Program-made: the position numbers and the translations under genes
NCBI RefSeq assembly: GCF_000495795.1
Contig: NZ_AWGD01000003.1
Location: 1-64,000, forward strand
DNA: 64,000 nucleotides
Source: Asticcacaulis sp. AC460
GTDB taxonomy: Bacteria; Pseudomonadota; Alphaproteobacteria; Caulobacterales; Caulobacteraceae
Direction of reading: 5' to 3'
The notes under the pieces: generated by a model
Told to the model about the DNA's origin: nothing
The model's input: only the letters and a program-made list of their open reading frames with translations
Database searches by the model: none
Shown: positions 54,487 to 62,780 of the stretch, piece by piece
Position numbering within the stretch: position 1 is the first letter of the stretch
Layout of the letters: the number at the start of each line of letters is the position of its first letter

Positions 54487-56565
54487 GTGTCTTTTCTGGT
54501 TCGTCTGGTTACATCCATCGTGCTTTTCCTGGGTCTGGTTACCGCCCAGGCCCATGCTGCCGAAGGCAAGTCCGCCCATATCGAGGCCAAGCTGATCGCC
54601 GTCTCGTCCAGCGTGCCGCAGGGCGGCGATGTTATGCTGGCGCTGGACTACAAGACCGCGCCCGGCTGGCATACCTACTGGATCAATGCCGGCGATACCG
54701 GCCTGCCGCCGAAATTCACCTGGAGCCTGCCCGACGACGTCACCGTCGAAGCGCCGCAGTTCCCGACGCCCGAAACCATCCCGACCTTCGGCCTGATGAG
54801 CTACGGCTACCAGGACCGCACCGTCCTGCTTCTGCCGCTGCACAACCGCTCAAAACTCGGCGCCGGCGAGGCCCTGCCGCTGAAAGCCAGGGTCGACTTC
54901 CTGGTTTGCGAAAAGATCTGTATTCCGGAAAGCTTGGAGGTGTCGCTGCGCCTGACGGTCGGTGCGATCGCGCCGGGGGCTGACGCCAAGACCCTTGCCA
55001 AGGCCGCGAAGGCTCTGCCGAAACCTGCGCCCTTTACCGGCACGGTCGCCGTGACCGATGATGGCATCGCTGAGTTCGGGTTTGCCGGCAAGGACCTGCC
55101 GTCGCCTCAGGGCGCCTATCTCTTTGTCGCCCATGACCGGGTGGTCAAGGCGGCGGCGCCACAGACCGTCGATAGCGGTCCCGACGGCTTTTCGATCCGC
55201 ACCGCGGCCCAGGGGCCGCTCCCCGAAGGCGACATCAAGGGGGTGTTGAAATTCAGGAACGGCGAGGCCTATGAGGTCAGCCTGACCCGCGCCCCCCTGG
55301 CACCCGGCGTTCATGGCCTGGGTAGCGCCGGTGCCAGCGGCGCCGACACCTCGGCGGGTGGTATCCTGCTGGCGGCACTCGGCGCCCTGGTCGGTGGGAT
55401 GATCCTCAACCTTATGCCCTGCGTCTTCCCGGTCCTGTCGATGAAGTTGCTGGCCCTGTCGCGCGCCGGCCACGATCAGAAACTGGCCCGCACCGAAGCC
55501 CTGGCCTATGGCGGCGGGGTGATCCTCAGCTTCCTGGCCCTGGCCGGCGTGATCGTGCTGGCGCGGTCGTTTGGCGCCCAGGTCGGCTGGGGCTTCCAGC
55601 TCCAGTCGCCCTATGTCACGGCGGCCCTGGCTGTGGTCATGCTGCTGGTGGCGCTCAACATGTCTGGCGTTTTCTCCGTCGGTGCCTCGCTGCAACGTCT
55701 GGGCGGCAATGTCCAGCTCGATCAGAACCGTCCCATCCTGTCGGCCTTCCTGACCGGTGTCCTGGCGGTCGTGGTGGCCGCGCCCTGCACCGCGCCCTTC
55801 ATGGGGCCGGCGATCGGCGTCGCCCTGACCCAGGGCGGACTGAGCGCGGTGACCATCTTCCTGGCCCTGGGCCTGGGCTTTGCCCTGCCGTTCGTCGCCC
55901 TGACCTTCCTGATCATTTCGGTGCCGGCCGTGGCCCGCGCCCTGCCGAAGCCCGGCCCGTGGATGAGCTGGCTGCAACGCGGCCTGTCGGTGCTGATGTA
56001 CGGCGCCGCCCTGTGGCTGATCTGGGTGTTCGCCCAGCAGGTCACCGGCCTGGGCCTGGGTCTGCTGATCGCGGCGGTGGTGCTGATCGCGGTCGGTTTG
56101 GCGGTTGCGAAACTGCCGTCCCTGGCCCGGATCGCCATGGTGGTGACGGCGGTGGTGGTCACGGCCTTTGCGGCGACACAAGGCCTGCCGCCGGCGACCA
56201 AATCGACGGCCGCGGCGCCGATCGATCACGTCGCCTTCGATATGAACCAGCTCAGCGCCCTGCGCGCGGAAGGCAAGCCGGTCCTGGTCGACATGACCGC
56301 CGCCTGGTGCGTCACCTGCAAGGTCAATGAGGTGCGGGTGCTGTATACGCCTGAGGTTGCCGACGCCTTCAAGGCGACCGGGACGACCTATATGGTTGGC
56401 GACTGGACCAACCAGGATCCGGCGATTTCGCGCTATCTCAGCCTGTTCGGCCGTTCCGGCGTGCCGCTCTACGTCTATTACGGACCTGACAAGGCCGAAC
56501 CGAAGGTCCTGCCGCAGATGCTGGACCAGGGCGACATCGTCAAGCTGCTGAAGTCGGCGAAATAA
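54487..56565 (+). CDS. DsbD-like thiol:disulfide interchange protein
   Basis: A 692-residue protein from GTG 54487, with AGGGG upstream. After the signal peptide (ending AQAHAA) comes a periplasmic domain (about 25-270) with a Cys pair in FLVCEKICIPE. A set of about eight membrane helices (290-570) carries the DsbD cysteines in LMPCVFPVLSMK and APCTAPFMGPAIG. A C-terminal thioredoxin-like domain has AAWCVTCKVNE. Electrons pass from cytoplasmic thioredoxin through the membrane part to periplasmic partners such as cytochrome c maturation or copper-resistance proteins. The N-terminal domain is of the DsbC/ScsB-type found in alphaproteobacteria. Confidence 0.93.
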   Translation: MSFLVRLVTSIVLFLGLVTAQAHAAEGKSAHIEAKLIAVSSSVPQGGDVMLALDYKTAPGWHTYWINAGDTGLPPKFTWSLPDDVTVEAPQFPTPETIPTFGLMSYGYQDRTVLLLPLHNRSKLGAGEALPLKARVDFLVCEKICIPESLEVSLRLTVGAIAPGADAKTLAKAAKALPKPAPFTGTVAVTDDGIAEFGFAGKDLPSPQGAYLFVAHDRVVKAAAPQTVDSGPDGFSIRTAAQGPLPEGDIKGVLKFRNGEAYEVSLTRAPLAPGVHGLGSAGASGADTSAGGILLAALGALVGGMILNLMPCVFPVLSMKLLALSRAGHDQKLARTEALAYGGGVILSFLALAGVIVLARSFGAQVGWGFQLQSPYVTAALAVVMLLVALNMSGVFSVGASLQRLGGNVQLDQNRPILSAFLTGVLAVVVAAPCTAPFMGPAIGVALTQGGLSAVTIFLALGLGFALPFVALTFLIISVPAVARALPKPGPWMSWLQRGLSVLMYGAALWLIWVFAQQVTGLGLGLLIAAVVLIAVGLAVAKLPSLARIAMVVTAVVVTAFAATQGLPPATKSTAAAPIDHVAFDMNQLSALRAEGKPVLVDMTAAWCVTCKVNEVRVLYTPEVADAFKATGTTYMVGDWTNQDPAISRYLSLFGRSGVPLYVYYGPDKAEPKVLPQMLDQGDIVKLLKSAK

Positions 56566-57057
56566 TCAGGTCGCTGGGCCGAACTCGATCACGCAGTCGA
56601 GGCCGGACTCGGCCGTGGCCGGGGTGGTGATGACGTCGATATTGTCGCTCAGTAGCAACGACATGTCCTGATAAGCCTTGGCGGCGTCACGATCGGTGTT
56701 CGCCGCCAGGATGGCGTCCATCTTGATGTTCAAGTCCAGGGACACGCCCTTCAGGATGCACTTCAGGTCGCTGTCGGTGCCGCGCACCTTCAGGTCCAGG
56801 TGCGCCTTCATGTCGTCCTCGGCCAGGGCGCGGATATCACGGACATAGACATCAAAACCCGGCCGGTCGCGCACGGCCAAGGCCGGCGCAAACCCGTCGG
56901 TTTGCGCCTTCAACTGCTCAGCCCGGTTTACCAGACCGGCATAGAAAGGCTCACGCGAAATCGCGCTGGCCACCGGCGTATCCGGTGAACTGGCACATGA
57001 AGGCACTGCGACAGCCGTAAGACCGAGCAGCGCCGCCAGGAACATGGCACGTTTCAT
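56566..57057 (-). CDS. Hypothetical envelope protein, possible lipoprotein
   Basis: ATG 57057 is preceded by GGAGGAG. The 163-residue protein has a signal sequence of about 20 residues ending VPSCASSP; the Cys could be lipidated, although the box is weak. The mature part is helical and acidic with two more Cys (LKCIL and LDCVIEF) that may pair. No domain is recognised. It is convergent with the DsbD-like gene, the stop codons being adjacent; a link to disulfide chemistry is speculative. Confidence 0.8.
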   Translation of the reverse strand: MKRAMFLAALLGLTAVAVPSCASSPDTPVASAISREPFYAGLVNRAEQLKAQTDGFAPALAVRDRPGFDVYVRDIRALAEDDMKAHLDLKVRGTDSDLKCILKGVSLDLNIKMDAILAANTDRDAAKAYQDMSLLLSDNIDVITTPATAESGLDCVIEFGPAT

Positions 57058-57210
57058 TATGCGCTCCTCCACGATGATTGGAACGCATGATGCAAATATC
57101 CAGCCAAGAAAGCGTTAACACGCAGCTTCCCATGTCCCGGCAATGGATGCGGGATCGGAAAAGCGATGTTGGCCGTCCAGGACGGCCGCTGTCTGGCGGA
57201 AATCAGGCCG

Positions 57211-57384
57211 TCAGTACTTGCCAGCCGCGCGTTGCGCTTCGGTCCGGCACTCGATGCCGCCGCTGCAACCGCCGTTGTCAAAAGCCATAAATGCCCAGGC
57301 GACAGCTCCGATGAGAGCCATGGCGCCAAGTGTGGCAATTACAAAACGCTGTGCACTTTCCATTGCATGGGAACGCTTGCTCAT
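57211..57384 (-). CDS. Small single-span membrane protein with a Cys-rich tail
   Basis: A 57-residue protein from ATG 57384, with AGGAGG eight bases upstream, which makes it credible despite its size. A basic N-terminus precedes one membrane helix (about 14-34; VIATLGAMALIGAVAWAFM). A short outside tail has two cysteines (GGCSGGIEC) six residues apart. Family unknown. Confidence 0.75.
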   Translation of the reverse strand: MSKRSHAMESAQRFVIATLGAMALIGAVAWAFMAFDNGGCSGGIECRTEAQRAAGKY

Positions 57385-57456
57385 AGTTTTGCCCTCCTTT
57401 AGGGAAGCTTTATTTATACCACCTTTCCGCCACATTTAACAGCGGTTAACGAAAAT

Positions 57457-57476
57457 TTTTGACGCCGGTGTCAAAA
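57457..57476. promoter_or_regulatory. TTTTGAC palindrome upstream of hisS, copy 1
   Basis: TTTTGAC-gccggt-GTCAAAA, a seven-base perfect arm palindrome, lies in the divergent region between the small membrane gene and hisS. Related sites lie at 59082-59095, 59151-59167 and 59361-59380, so this may be an operator for a dimeric regulator. Confidence 0.55.
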
Positions 57477-57599
57477 TACCGATGCTCCGACAAATTCCCC
57501 TTTAAGGCGAACCGTTTGCGGCGCCTGCGATGCGCTGCCCCTACGGCGAACCTGCGGCCTTACCTTGTTCTTTAAGGCGGTATGGGCTAAGGCGCAGGC

Positions 57600-59084
57600 A
57601 TGACCGATCAAGCTCCCGAACCAACATCAGAATTCCGCCCCGAAGCGCGCTCGCCGCGTGGTTTCGCCGACAAACGCGCCAGCCAGATCGCGCTCGAACG
57701 CCGTCTCGTCGAGACGGTGACGAAGGTCTATGAAGACTTCGGTTTCGAAGCGCTGCAGACGCCGGCCTTCGAATATGCCGATGCGCTGGGTAAGTTCCTG
57801 CCCGATTCGGATCGCCCCAATGTCGGGGTGTTCGCCCTGCAGGACGATGACGACCAGTGGATGGCCCTGCGCTACGACTTGACCGCGCCCCTGGCCCGCT
57901 TCGCCGCTCAAAACTGGGACGGCCTGCCCAAGCCGTTCCGCCGCTATGCCTTCGGCCCGGTCTATCGCAATGAGAAACCCGGCCCTGGCCGCCTGCGCGA
58001 ATTCATCCAGTGCGACGCCGATACCGTCGGCACCGACCGGCCCGAGGCCGATGCCGAAATCATCGCCCTGGCCGTGGCCGGCTTCAAGGCCGCCGGCGTG
58101 CCGGCCCTGCTGCGCATCAATAACCGAAAACTGCTCAACGGCCTGCTGACCAGTCTCGGCGTCGCCGGCGCCGATCAGCAAATGGCCGTGTTGCGCGCCA
58201 TCGACAAGCTGGACCGCTTAGGCATTCCCGGCGTCGAACTGTTGCTGGGCAAGGGCCGCAAGGACGACAGCGGCGACTTTACCAAGGGCGCGGGCCTGGC
58301 CGATTCGGCTATCCGCCCGGTGCTGGACTTCGTCATGGCAGCGGAAGGCGGCGCGGCGCGTTCGCTGGTGCTGCAGCGCCTGGGTAACGTCCTGGCCAAC
58401 TCGCCGGAAGGCCAGGCGGGCCTCGAAGACCTGACGCGCATCGACACGGCGCTGACGGCGCTTGGGGTCTCGGACGAAGCGGCGGTGTTCGAACCGTCGA
58501 TCGTGCGCGGGCTGGAATATTACACCGGCGCCGTGTTCGAAGCCGAACTGCTGCTGGAAACCCGCGACGAAAAGGGCGAGATGGTCCGCTTCGGCAGCGT
58601 CGGCGGCGGCGGCCGCTACGACGACCTGGTGGCGCGCTTCACCGGCGAGCGCGTGCCGGCGACCGGCTTCTCCTTCGGCGTTTCGCGTCTGGCCGCGGCC
58701 CTGCGCCTGGTCGAAGGTGAAAAGGCCAATGCCGCGCGCGGTCCGATCGTCATCATCAACTTCTCCGAATCGGACATGGGCGCCTATTTCCAGTTGGCTG
58801 CCGAGATCCGCGCGGCGGGCATGGCGGCCGAGGTTTATCTCGGCCGGTCGGGCATGAAGGCCCAGATGAAGTACGCCGACCGGCGGCTGTCGCCGGCGGC
58901 GGTGATGATCGGCGGAGACGAGCTGAATAATGGTACCGTTACCATAAAAGATCTCGATTTGGGCCGGGATCTGGCGTTGCAAATTAGTGACAACAAGGCT
59001 TGGCGCGAAGGCCGTCCAGGGCAGGTGACCCTGCCTCGCGCGGAGGCTATCAACCATTTGAAATCCATCGTGAAAAACGACTGA
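57600..59084 (+). CDS. hisS: Histidyl-tRNA synthetase
   Basis: A 494-residue class II synthetase. ATG 57600 is preceded by AAGG. It shows ALRYDLTAPLARF (motif 2 lead), FRRYAFGPVYRNE, GRLREFIQCDAD, the histidine A motif region GLEYYTGAVFE, and SFGVSRLAAAL (motif 3). The C-terminal anticodon-binding domain (about 385-494) is present, which argues for HisS rather than the HisZ regulatory paralogue. It charges tRNA-His with histidine. The stop overlaps a TGACA-ccgc-TGTCA palindrome. Confidence 0.94.
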   Translation: MTDQAPEPTSEFRPEARSPRGFADKRASQIALERRLVETVTKVYEDFGFEALQTPAFEYADALGKFLPDSDRPNVGVFALQDDDDQWMALRYDLTAPLARFAAQNWDGLPKPFRRYAFGPVYRNEKPGPGRLREFIQCDADTVGTDRPEADAEIIALAVAGFKAAGVPALLRINNRKLLNGLLTSLGVAGADQQMAVLRAIDKLDRLGIPGVELLLGKGRKDDSGDFTKGAGLADSAIRPVLDFVMAAEGGAARSLVLQRLGNVLANSPEGQAGLEDLTRIDTALTALGVSDEAAVFEPSIVRGLEYYTGAVFEAELLLETRDEKGEMVRFGSVGGGGRYDDLVARFTGERVPATGFSFGVSRLAAALRLVEGEKANAARGPIVIINFSESDMGAYFQLAAEIRAAGMAAEVYLGRSGMKAQMKYADRRLSPAAVMIGGDELNNGTVTIKDLDLGRDLALQISDNKAWREGRPGQVTLPRAEAINHLKSIVKND

Positions 59085-59150
59085 CACCGCTGTCAATTTG
59101 TGAGCGATTTTTGACCGATTTTGTTGAGCTTGTTACCAACTTGCCGTAGG

Positions 59151-59167
59151 GTCAAAATAATTTTGAC
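59151..59167. promoter_or_regulatory. TTTTGAC palindrome before the small RNA promoter
   Basis: GTCAAAA-taa-TTTTGAC, an inverted pair of the same heptamer as at 57457-57476, here facing outward. It ends 19 bases upstream of the TTGACA box of the putative small RNA promoter, a typical position for a regulator. Confidence 0.5.
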
Positions 59168-59186
59168 ACGATGTGATAAATCGCAG

Positions 59187-59216
59187 TTGACATGGTAGGC
59201 AAAAATCTGGTTATTG
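59187..59216 (+). promoter_or_regulatory. Probable promoter of the small RNA
   Basis: A perfect TTGACA -35 box (59187-59192) is followed after 17-18 bases by GTTATTG as a weak -10 box. Transcription would begin near 59222, just before a structured segment with a terminator. Confidence 0.55.
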
Positions 59217-59221
59217 CCGTC

Positions 59222-59342
59222 TCAAGAGAACGGAACTTCTCCCGTAGAGAGAAGTCAGTTCCGGCGTTTCGGGGAGGAAACGCTCGCTTAAAACAAAACA
59301 GAAAGCTCGCCGCGCGGTATCCCCCTCGGCGAGCTTTTTTTT
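59222..59342 (+). ncRNA. Candidate structured small RNA with its own terminator
   Basis: About 120 bases with no reading frame but three stem-loops. Hairpin 1 (59231-59263) has CGGAAC / GTTCCG with inner CTTCTC / GAGAAG. Hairpin 2 (59264-59283) has GCGTTTC / GAAACGC. Hairpin 3 (59303-59336) is a perfect AAGCTCGCCG / CGGCGAGCTT followed by eight T, a strong terminator. An A-rich single-stranded stretch (TTAAAACAAAACAGAAA) lies between 2 and 3, as in many Hfq-binding RNAs. I do not recognise the family. An alternative is a long leader or attenuator for the M13 peptidase gene. Confidence 0.6.
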
Positions 59343-59360
59343 GCGCCTAAATGCGGCCAA

Positions 59361-59380
59361 TTTTGACTGTGGTGTCAAAT
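59361..59380. promoter_or_regulatory. TTTTGAC palindrome upstream of the M13 peptidase gene
   Basis: TTTTGAC-tgtggt-GTCAAAT has the same spacing as the copy at 57457-57476 and lies 150 bases upstream of the peptidase ATG. Confidence 0.5.
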
Positions 59381-59531
59381 TTGGTGGCGTGGTCAAATCT
59401 TTCCCAAAAACCGCTGCTTCAACGCATTAAGAAAATTTCATGATACAATTGGTTGGATTTGTATCAATGTCGTCACCGGCTGTTATCCTGGCGCCGGGGA
59501 CCCTGAGTGCGCCTATTCCGAAAGACCCAAT

Positions 59532-61649
59532 ATGCGCACACTTCGTACCCGCCTGCTCGCCTCGGCGATGATCCTCGCTCTGCCGCTGACCGCCCTGCCG
59601 GCCCTGGCGGAAATCTCGCCGCCAACCTCCGAAATCTCCCACCGCCTGGTGGCCGATCCCATGCCCGGCGCCGCCGAGCCTGCCACTCCGCCGCAAGCCA
59701 AGCGCTACGGCACCTGGGGCTTCGCGATCGACGGCATGGACACCGCGGTTGAGCCGGGTGACAGCTTCTTCGAATATGCCAACGGCACCGCGCTCAAGAA
59801 CATGCAGATTCCGGGCGACCAGCCCAGCTACGGCAGCTTCAACATCCTGTACGACCTGTCCGAAGTGCAACTGAACGCCCTGATCACCGGTCTGGCGGGC
59901 CGCACCGACGTGACGGGCGAAGACCTGAAGATCGCCGACATGTACCGCAGCGCCATGAACCGGGACCTGAAGAACCAGCGGGACGTGGCGCCGTTCGCGC
60001 CGCAACTGCGCCAGATCGCCGGCATCAAGACCAAGGCCGAGATGGCCGCCTATATGGGGTGGACCTCCAAGGGCTTCGGCTCGTCCTTCTTCAATGTCTT
60101 CGTCTATGACGACGCCAAAAAACCCGGCTACTATGCCCTGCAGATGACCCAGAGCGGACTGGGTCTGCCGGACCGCGACTATTATCTGTCGGACACCTAT
60201 GCCGACAAGAAGGCGGCCTACCAGAGCTACATCACCGACCTGCTGCGCATGGTGGCCTATCCGAACGCCGAAAAGGCGGCCGCCGATATCGTCGCCCTGG
60301 AAACCGAGATCGCCAAGGTCCATTGGACCGCGATCGAGAGCCGCGACGACACCAAGACCTACAACCCGATGGCGCTGAAAGACCTGAACGCCTACGCCCC
60401 GGGCTTTGCCTGGGATGGCTTCTTCAAGGCCGCCGGCGTCGACAAGGCGCAAAAGGTGGTGGTCGGCCAGAACACCGCCGTGCCGAAGATCGCCAGGATC
60501 TACGCCGATACGCCGCTGGAAACCCTGAAGGCCTGGGAAACCTTCCGCGCCGCCGACCAGGCCGCCGCCTACCTGTCGGACCGCTTCTATTCCCGCCGCT
60601 TCGACTTCCGTTCCGGCGAGCTGTACGGCGTCCTGGAACAGCGGCCGCTGTGGAAGCGCGCCATCTCGATCACCGGTGAGCGCATGGGCGAGGCCCTGGG
60701 CAAGGCCTATGTCGCCGACTACTTCCCGGCCGACTCCAAGGCCAAGATGGAGGGCCTGGTCAACGACCTGCTGGGCGCCATGAAGATCCGCATCGAAAAC
60801 CTGACCTGGATGAGCGCCCCGACCAAGGCCAAGGCGCTGGAGAAGCTCAGCACCTTCGGCGTCAAGATCGGCTATCCCGACGAATGGCGCTCCTACGCGG
60901 CTCTGGAGGTCAAGCCCGACGACCTGTACGGCAATATCGAACGGTCGTCGGCGTTCGAATGGGATTACCAGCTCGCCCGCATCGATAACAAGATCGATCC
61001 GGGCGTGTGGGAAATGAACCCCCAGGACGTCAACGCCTACTATTCGCCGACCAAGAACGAGATCGTCTTCCCGGCGGCTATCCTGCAGCCGCCCTTCTTC
61101 GATCCGCAGGCCGATCCGGCCGTCAATTACGGCGCCATCGGCGGCGTGATCGGCCACGAAATCACCCACGGCTTCGACGACCAGGGCCGCCACTACGACG
61201 CCGAGGGCGTGCTGACCGACTGGTGGACGGCCGAGGATTCGGCCAAGTTCGACGCCGAGGCCAAGATGCTGGGCGCCCAGTACGACGCCTATGAGCCCCT
61301 GCCGGGCATCCATATTCAGGGCGGGCTGACCATGGGCGAAAACATCGCCGACCTGGGCGGCATCCTGCTGGGCCTGGACGCCTACAAGCTGTCGTTGAAG
61401 GGCCAGCCGTCGCCGGTCCTGGACGGCTTTACCGGCGAACAGCGGGTGTTCCTGGGCTTCGCCCAGGCGTGGCAGACCAAGTACCAGCCCGACCTGATCA
61501 AATTCATCGTGGCCTCCGACCCGCACTCGCCGGACATGTTCCGCGCCATCGGGCCGGTGCGCAATGTCGACGCCTGGTACGACCTGTTCAAGGTCAAGGC
61601 GGACGATACCTACTATGTCAAACCCGAGGATCGTGTAAAAATCTGGTGA
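59532..61649 (+). CDS. M13-family (neprilysin-like) zinc metallopeptidase, exported
   Basis: A 705-residue protein with a signal peptide (ending LPALAEI). ATG 59532 lacks a strong ribosome site. The M13 domains are clear: NAYYSPTKNEIVFPAAILQP, the zinc site GHEITHGFDDQG (HExxH), the third ligand Glu in GENIADLGG, and the C-terminal PHSPDMFRAIGPVRNVDAWY. It should cut small peptides in the periplasm. No membrane anchor beyond the signal is seen. The upstream gap 59085-59531 holds the palindromes and small RNA described above. Confidence 0.95.
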   Translation: MRTLRTRLLASAMILALPLTALPALAEISPPTSEISHRLVADPMPGAAEPATPPQAKRYGTWGFAIDGMDTAVEPGDSFFEYANGTALKNMQIPGDQPSYGSFNILYDLSEVQLNALITGLAGRTDVTGEDLKIADMYRSAMNRDLKNQRDVAPFAPQLRQIAGIKTKAEMAAYMGWTSKGFGSSFFNVFVYDDAKKPGYYALQMTQSGLGLPDRDYYLSDTYADKKAAYQSYITDLLRMVAYPNAEKAAADIVALETEIAKVHWTAIESRDDTKTYNPMALKDLNAYAPGFAWDGFFKAAGVDKAQKVVVGQNTAVPKIARIYADTPLETLKAWETFRAADQAAAYLSDRFYSRRFDFRSGELYGVLEQRPLWKRAISITGERMGEALGKAYVADYFPADSKAKMEGLVNDLLGAMKIRIENLTWMSAPTKAKALEKLSTFGVKIGYPDEWRSYAALEVKPDDLYGNIERSSAFEWDYQLARIDNKIDPGVWEMNPQDVNAYYSPTKNEIVFPAAILQPPFFDPQADPAVNYGAIGGVIGHEITHGFDDQGRHYDAEGVLTDWWTAEDSAKFDAEAKMLGAQYDAYEPLPGIHIQGGLTMGENIADLGGILLGLDAYKLSLKGQPSPVLDGFTGEQRVFLGFAQAWQTKYQPDLIKFIVASDPHSPDMFRAIGPVRNVDAWYDLFKVKADDTYYVKPEDRVKIW

Positions 61650-61708
61650 TTCCCCCAACAGACCGTCCCGCCTAGGACGGTGGCGCCCGGAGAGCCTGTT
61701 GAGGACCT

Positions 61709-61936
61709 GTGAAACGGTTGTGGACCGTGGTCAGCCTGGCCGCCACCTTTGGCGGTCTGGCCGTGACCGTTGTGACCTTTGCCCTGTTCTGCTGGCTGGC
61801 CAGCCGGCCGGACGGGCTTGAGTTATTGCTGGACTCGCCCTGGGGCGGGGGCCTGCTGGCGGCGTTTGTGATCAGCGTGCTGTCGGGCCTGGCCGGCGTC
61901 GGCGGCCTGTTGATGGCGCAGCAGAAGCAGGGGTGA
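61709..61936 (+). CDS. Small two-helix membrane protein
   Basis: A 75-residue protein from GTG 61709, with GAGGA just upstream. Two hydrophobic helices (about 5-30 and 48-70; VVSLAATFGGLAVTVVTFAL and LLAAFVISVLSGLAGVGG) are joined by a short loop with DGLELLLDSPWGG. Family unknown. It follows the peptidase gene by 59 bases and may share its transcript. Confidence 0.65.
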   Translation: MKRLWTVVSLAATFGGLAVTVVTFALFCWLASRPDGLELLLDSPWGGGLLAAFVISVLSGLAGVGGLLMAQQKQG

Positions 61937-62029
61937 GAAAACCGGAGAGGACCCAACTCCTCTTCTCCACTTGTGGCGGGGCTTTCGGATCTCACATCTC
62001 ACCACGCGTAGAATGCCTTATTTTTTATA

Positions 62030-62209
62030 CTCCCCCGTTATACGGGGGAGGTGGCTGCAAGCGTTAGCGCGCAGTCGGAGGGGGGATTTCTTGGCGCCAA
62101 GCCTTGCAGAATATAGGCGTAGATGACGGAAGCACCGGAGGGCCAAATCCCCCACTGTCTTATTTGCTTACAGCAAATGATCCACCTCCCCGTATAACGG
62201 GGAGGGATA
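62030..62209. repeat. Inverted pair of GC-rich palindromic repeats
   Basis: The left copy is TACTCCCCCGTTATACGGGG plus GAGGTGG…GTCGGAGGGGGGATTT. The right copy is AAATCCCCCACTGTCTTATT plus TGCTTACAGCAAATGATCC and CACCTCCCCGTATAACGGGG. They face each other and can form a hairpin of about 180 bases. The right copy is almost the same as 22734-22800. The gap 61937-62333 shows nothing else. Confidence 0.8.
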
Positions 62210-62333
62210 AGTTATTTATATTTCTGGCTTTTTTCAGGGTTCGTCATCAGACGCCAACTCGGAGGGCACGGCCACTGAGATGTGTGAATCCGATAGGCGA
62301 CCTGGGGTGGAGAATTTTGCCGACTATCTGCCT

Positions 62334-62537
62334 TTAAACCGGATCCATATCGCGGCGGATACGGCCCGCGTCCGACGCGCCGTCGGTCGGCTTGTAGTTC
62401 AACAGATTGGCCAGGTCGGCCGTCAGCTTGTCGGCGTTTTGCTTCAGCTGCGGGTTGGCTTCGATGCCGTGAGCCATGGCCTGATAGGACGCAACGCAGG
62501 CCAGCACGGACACAACGATCAGAATCAGACGCTTCAT
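62334..62537 (-). CDS. Small exported hypothetical protein
   Basis: A 67-residue protein. ATG 62537 is preceded by AGGAGG, so translation is credible. A signal peptide (LILIVVSVLACVASYQAMA, cut near AMAHG) precedes a charged helical 45-residue mature part (KLTADLANLLNYKPTDG). Lipidation at Cys14 is possible but less likely. Family unknown. Confidence 0.75.
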   Translation of the reverse strand: MKRLILIVVSVLACVASYQAMAHGIEANPQLKQNADKLTADLANLLNYKPTDGASDAGRIRRDMDPV

Positions 62538-62681
62538 GGCTCCGCCTCCTGCGGAAGGTGTGAAGATTGGAGGGATGAAGGCTTACGTGGCCACCTTCAC
62601 CCCTCCTGGTTTTTAGAAATCCCCCCCAGATCCCCCCGGGGGTGTGAACAAACCGCTTCATCACCGGGGCTTTTGGTGATA

Positions 62682-62751
62682 TGAACGTCGTTCACAATTG
62701 TCTTGTAGCATAATTTGAACTGCGTTCAATAGAAAAAATGAACGTCGTTCA
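62682..62751. promoter_or_regulatory. Three operator palindromes of the downstream TetR regulator
   Basis: TGAACGTCGTTCA (62682-62694), TTGAACTGCGTTCAA (62715-62729) and TGAACGTCGTTCA (62739-62751) share GAAC-N3-GTTC. Their centres are 34 and 23 bases apart, all within 100 bases of the regulator ATG. This is the expected picture of autorepression. Confidence 0.75.
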
Positions 62752-62780
62752 AAAAAAATTACACAGAAGAGCCCACGATC

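Noticed and set aside
57436..57449. TTAA-N6-TTAA near hisS as a CtrA site
   Set aside because: The CtrA consensus has seven bases between half-sites; one six-base variant in an A+T-rich region is not enough evidence.
59427..61658. 743-codon open frame antisense to the M13 peptidase
   Set aside because: No recognisable domain; the plus strand encodes a full M13 peptidase with an intact zinc site.
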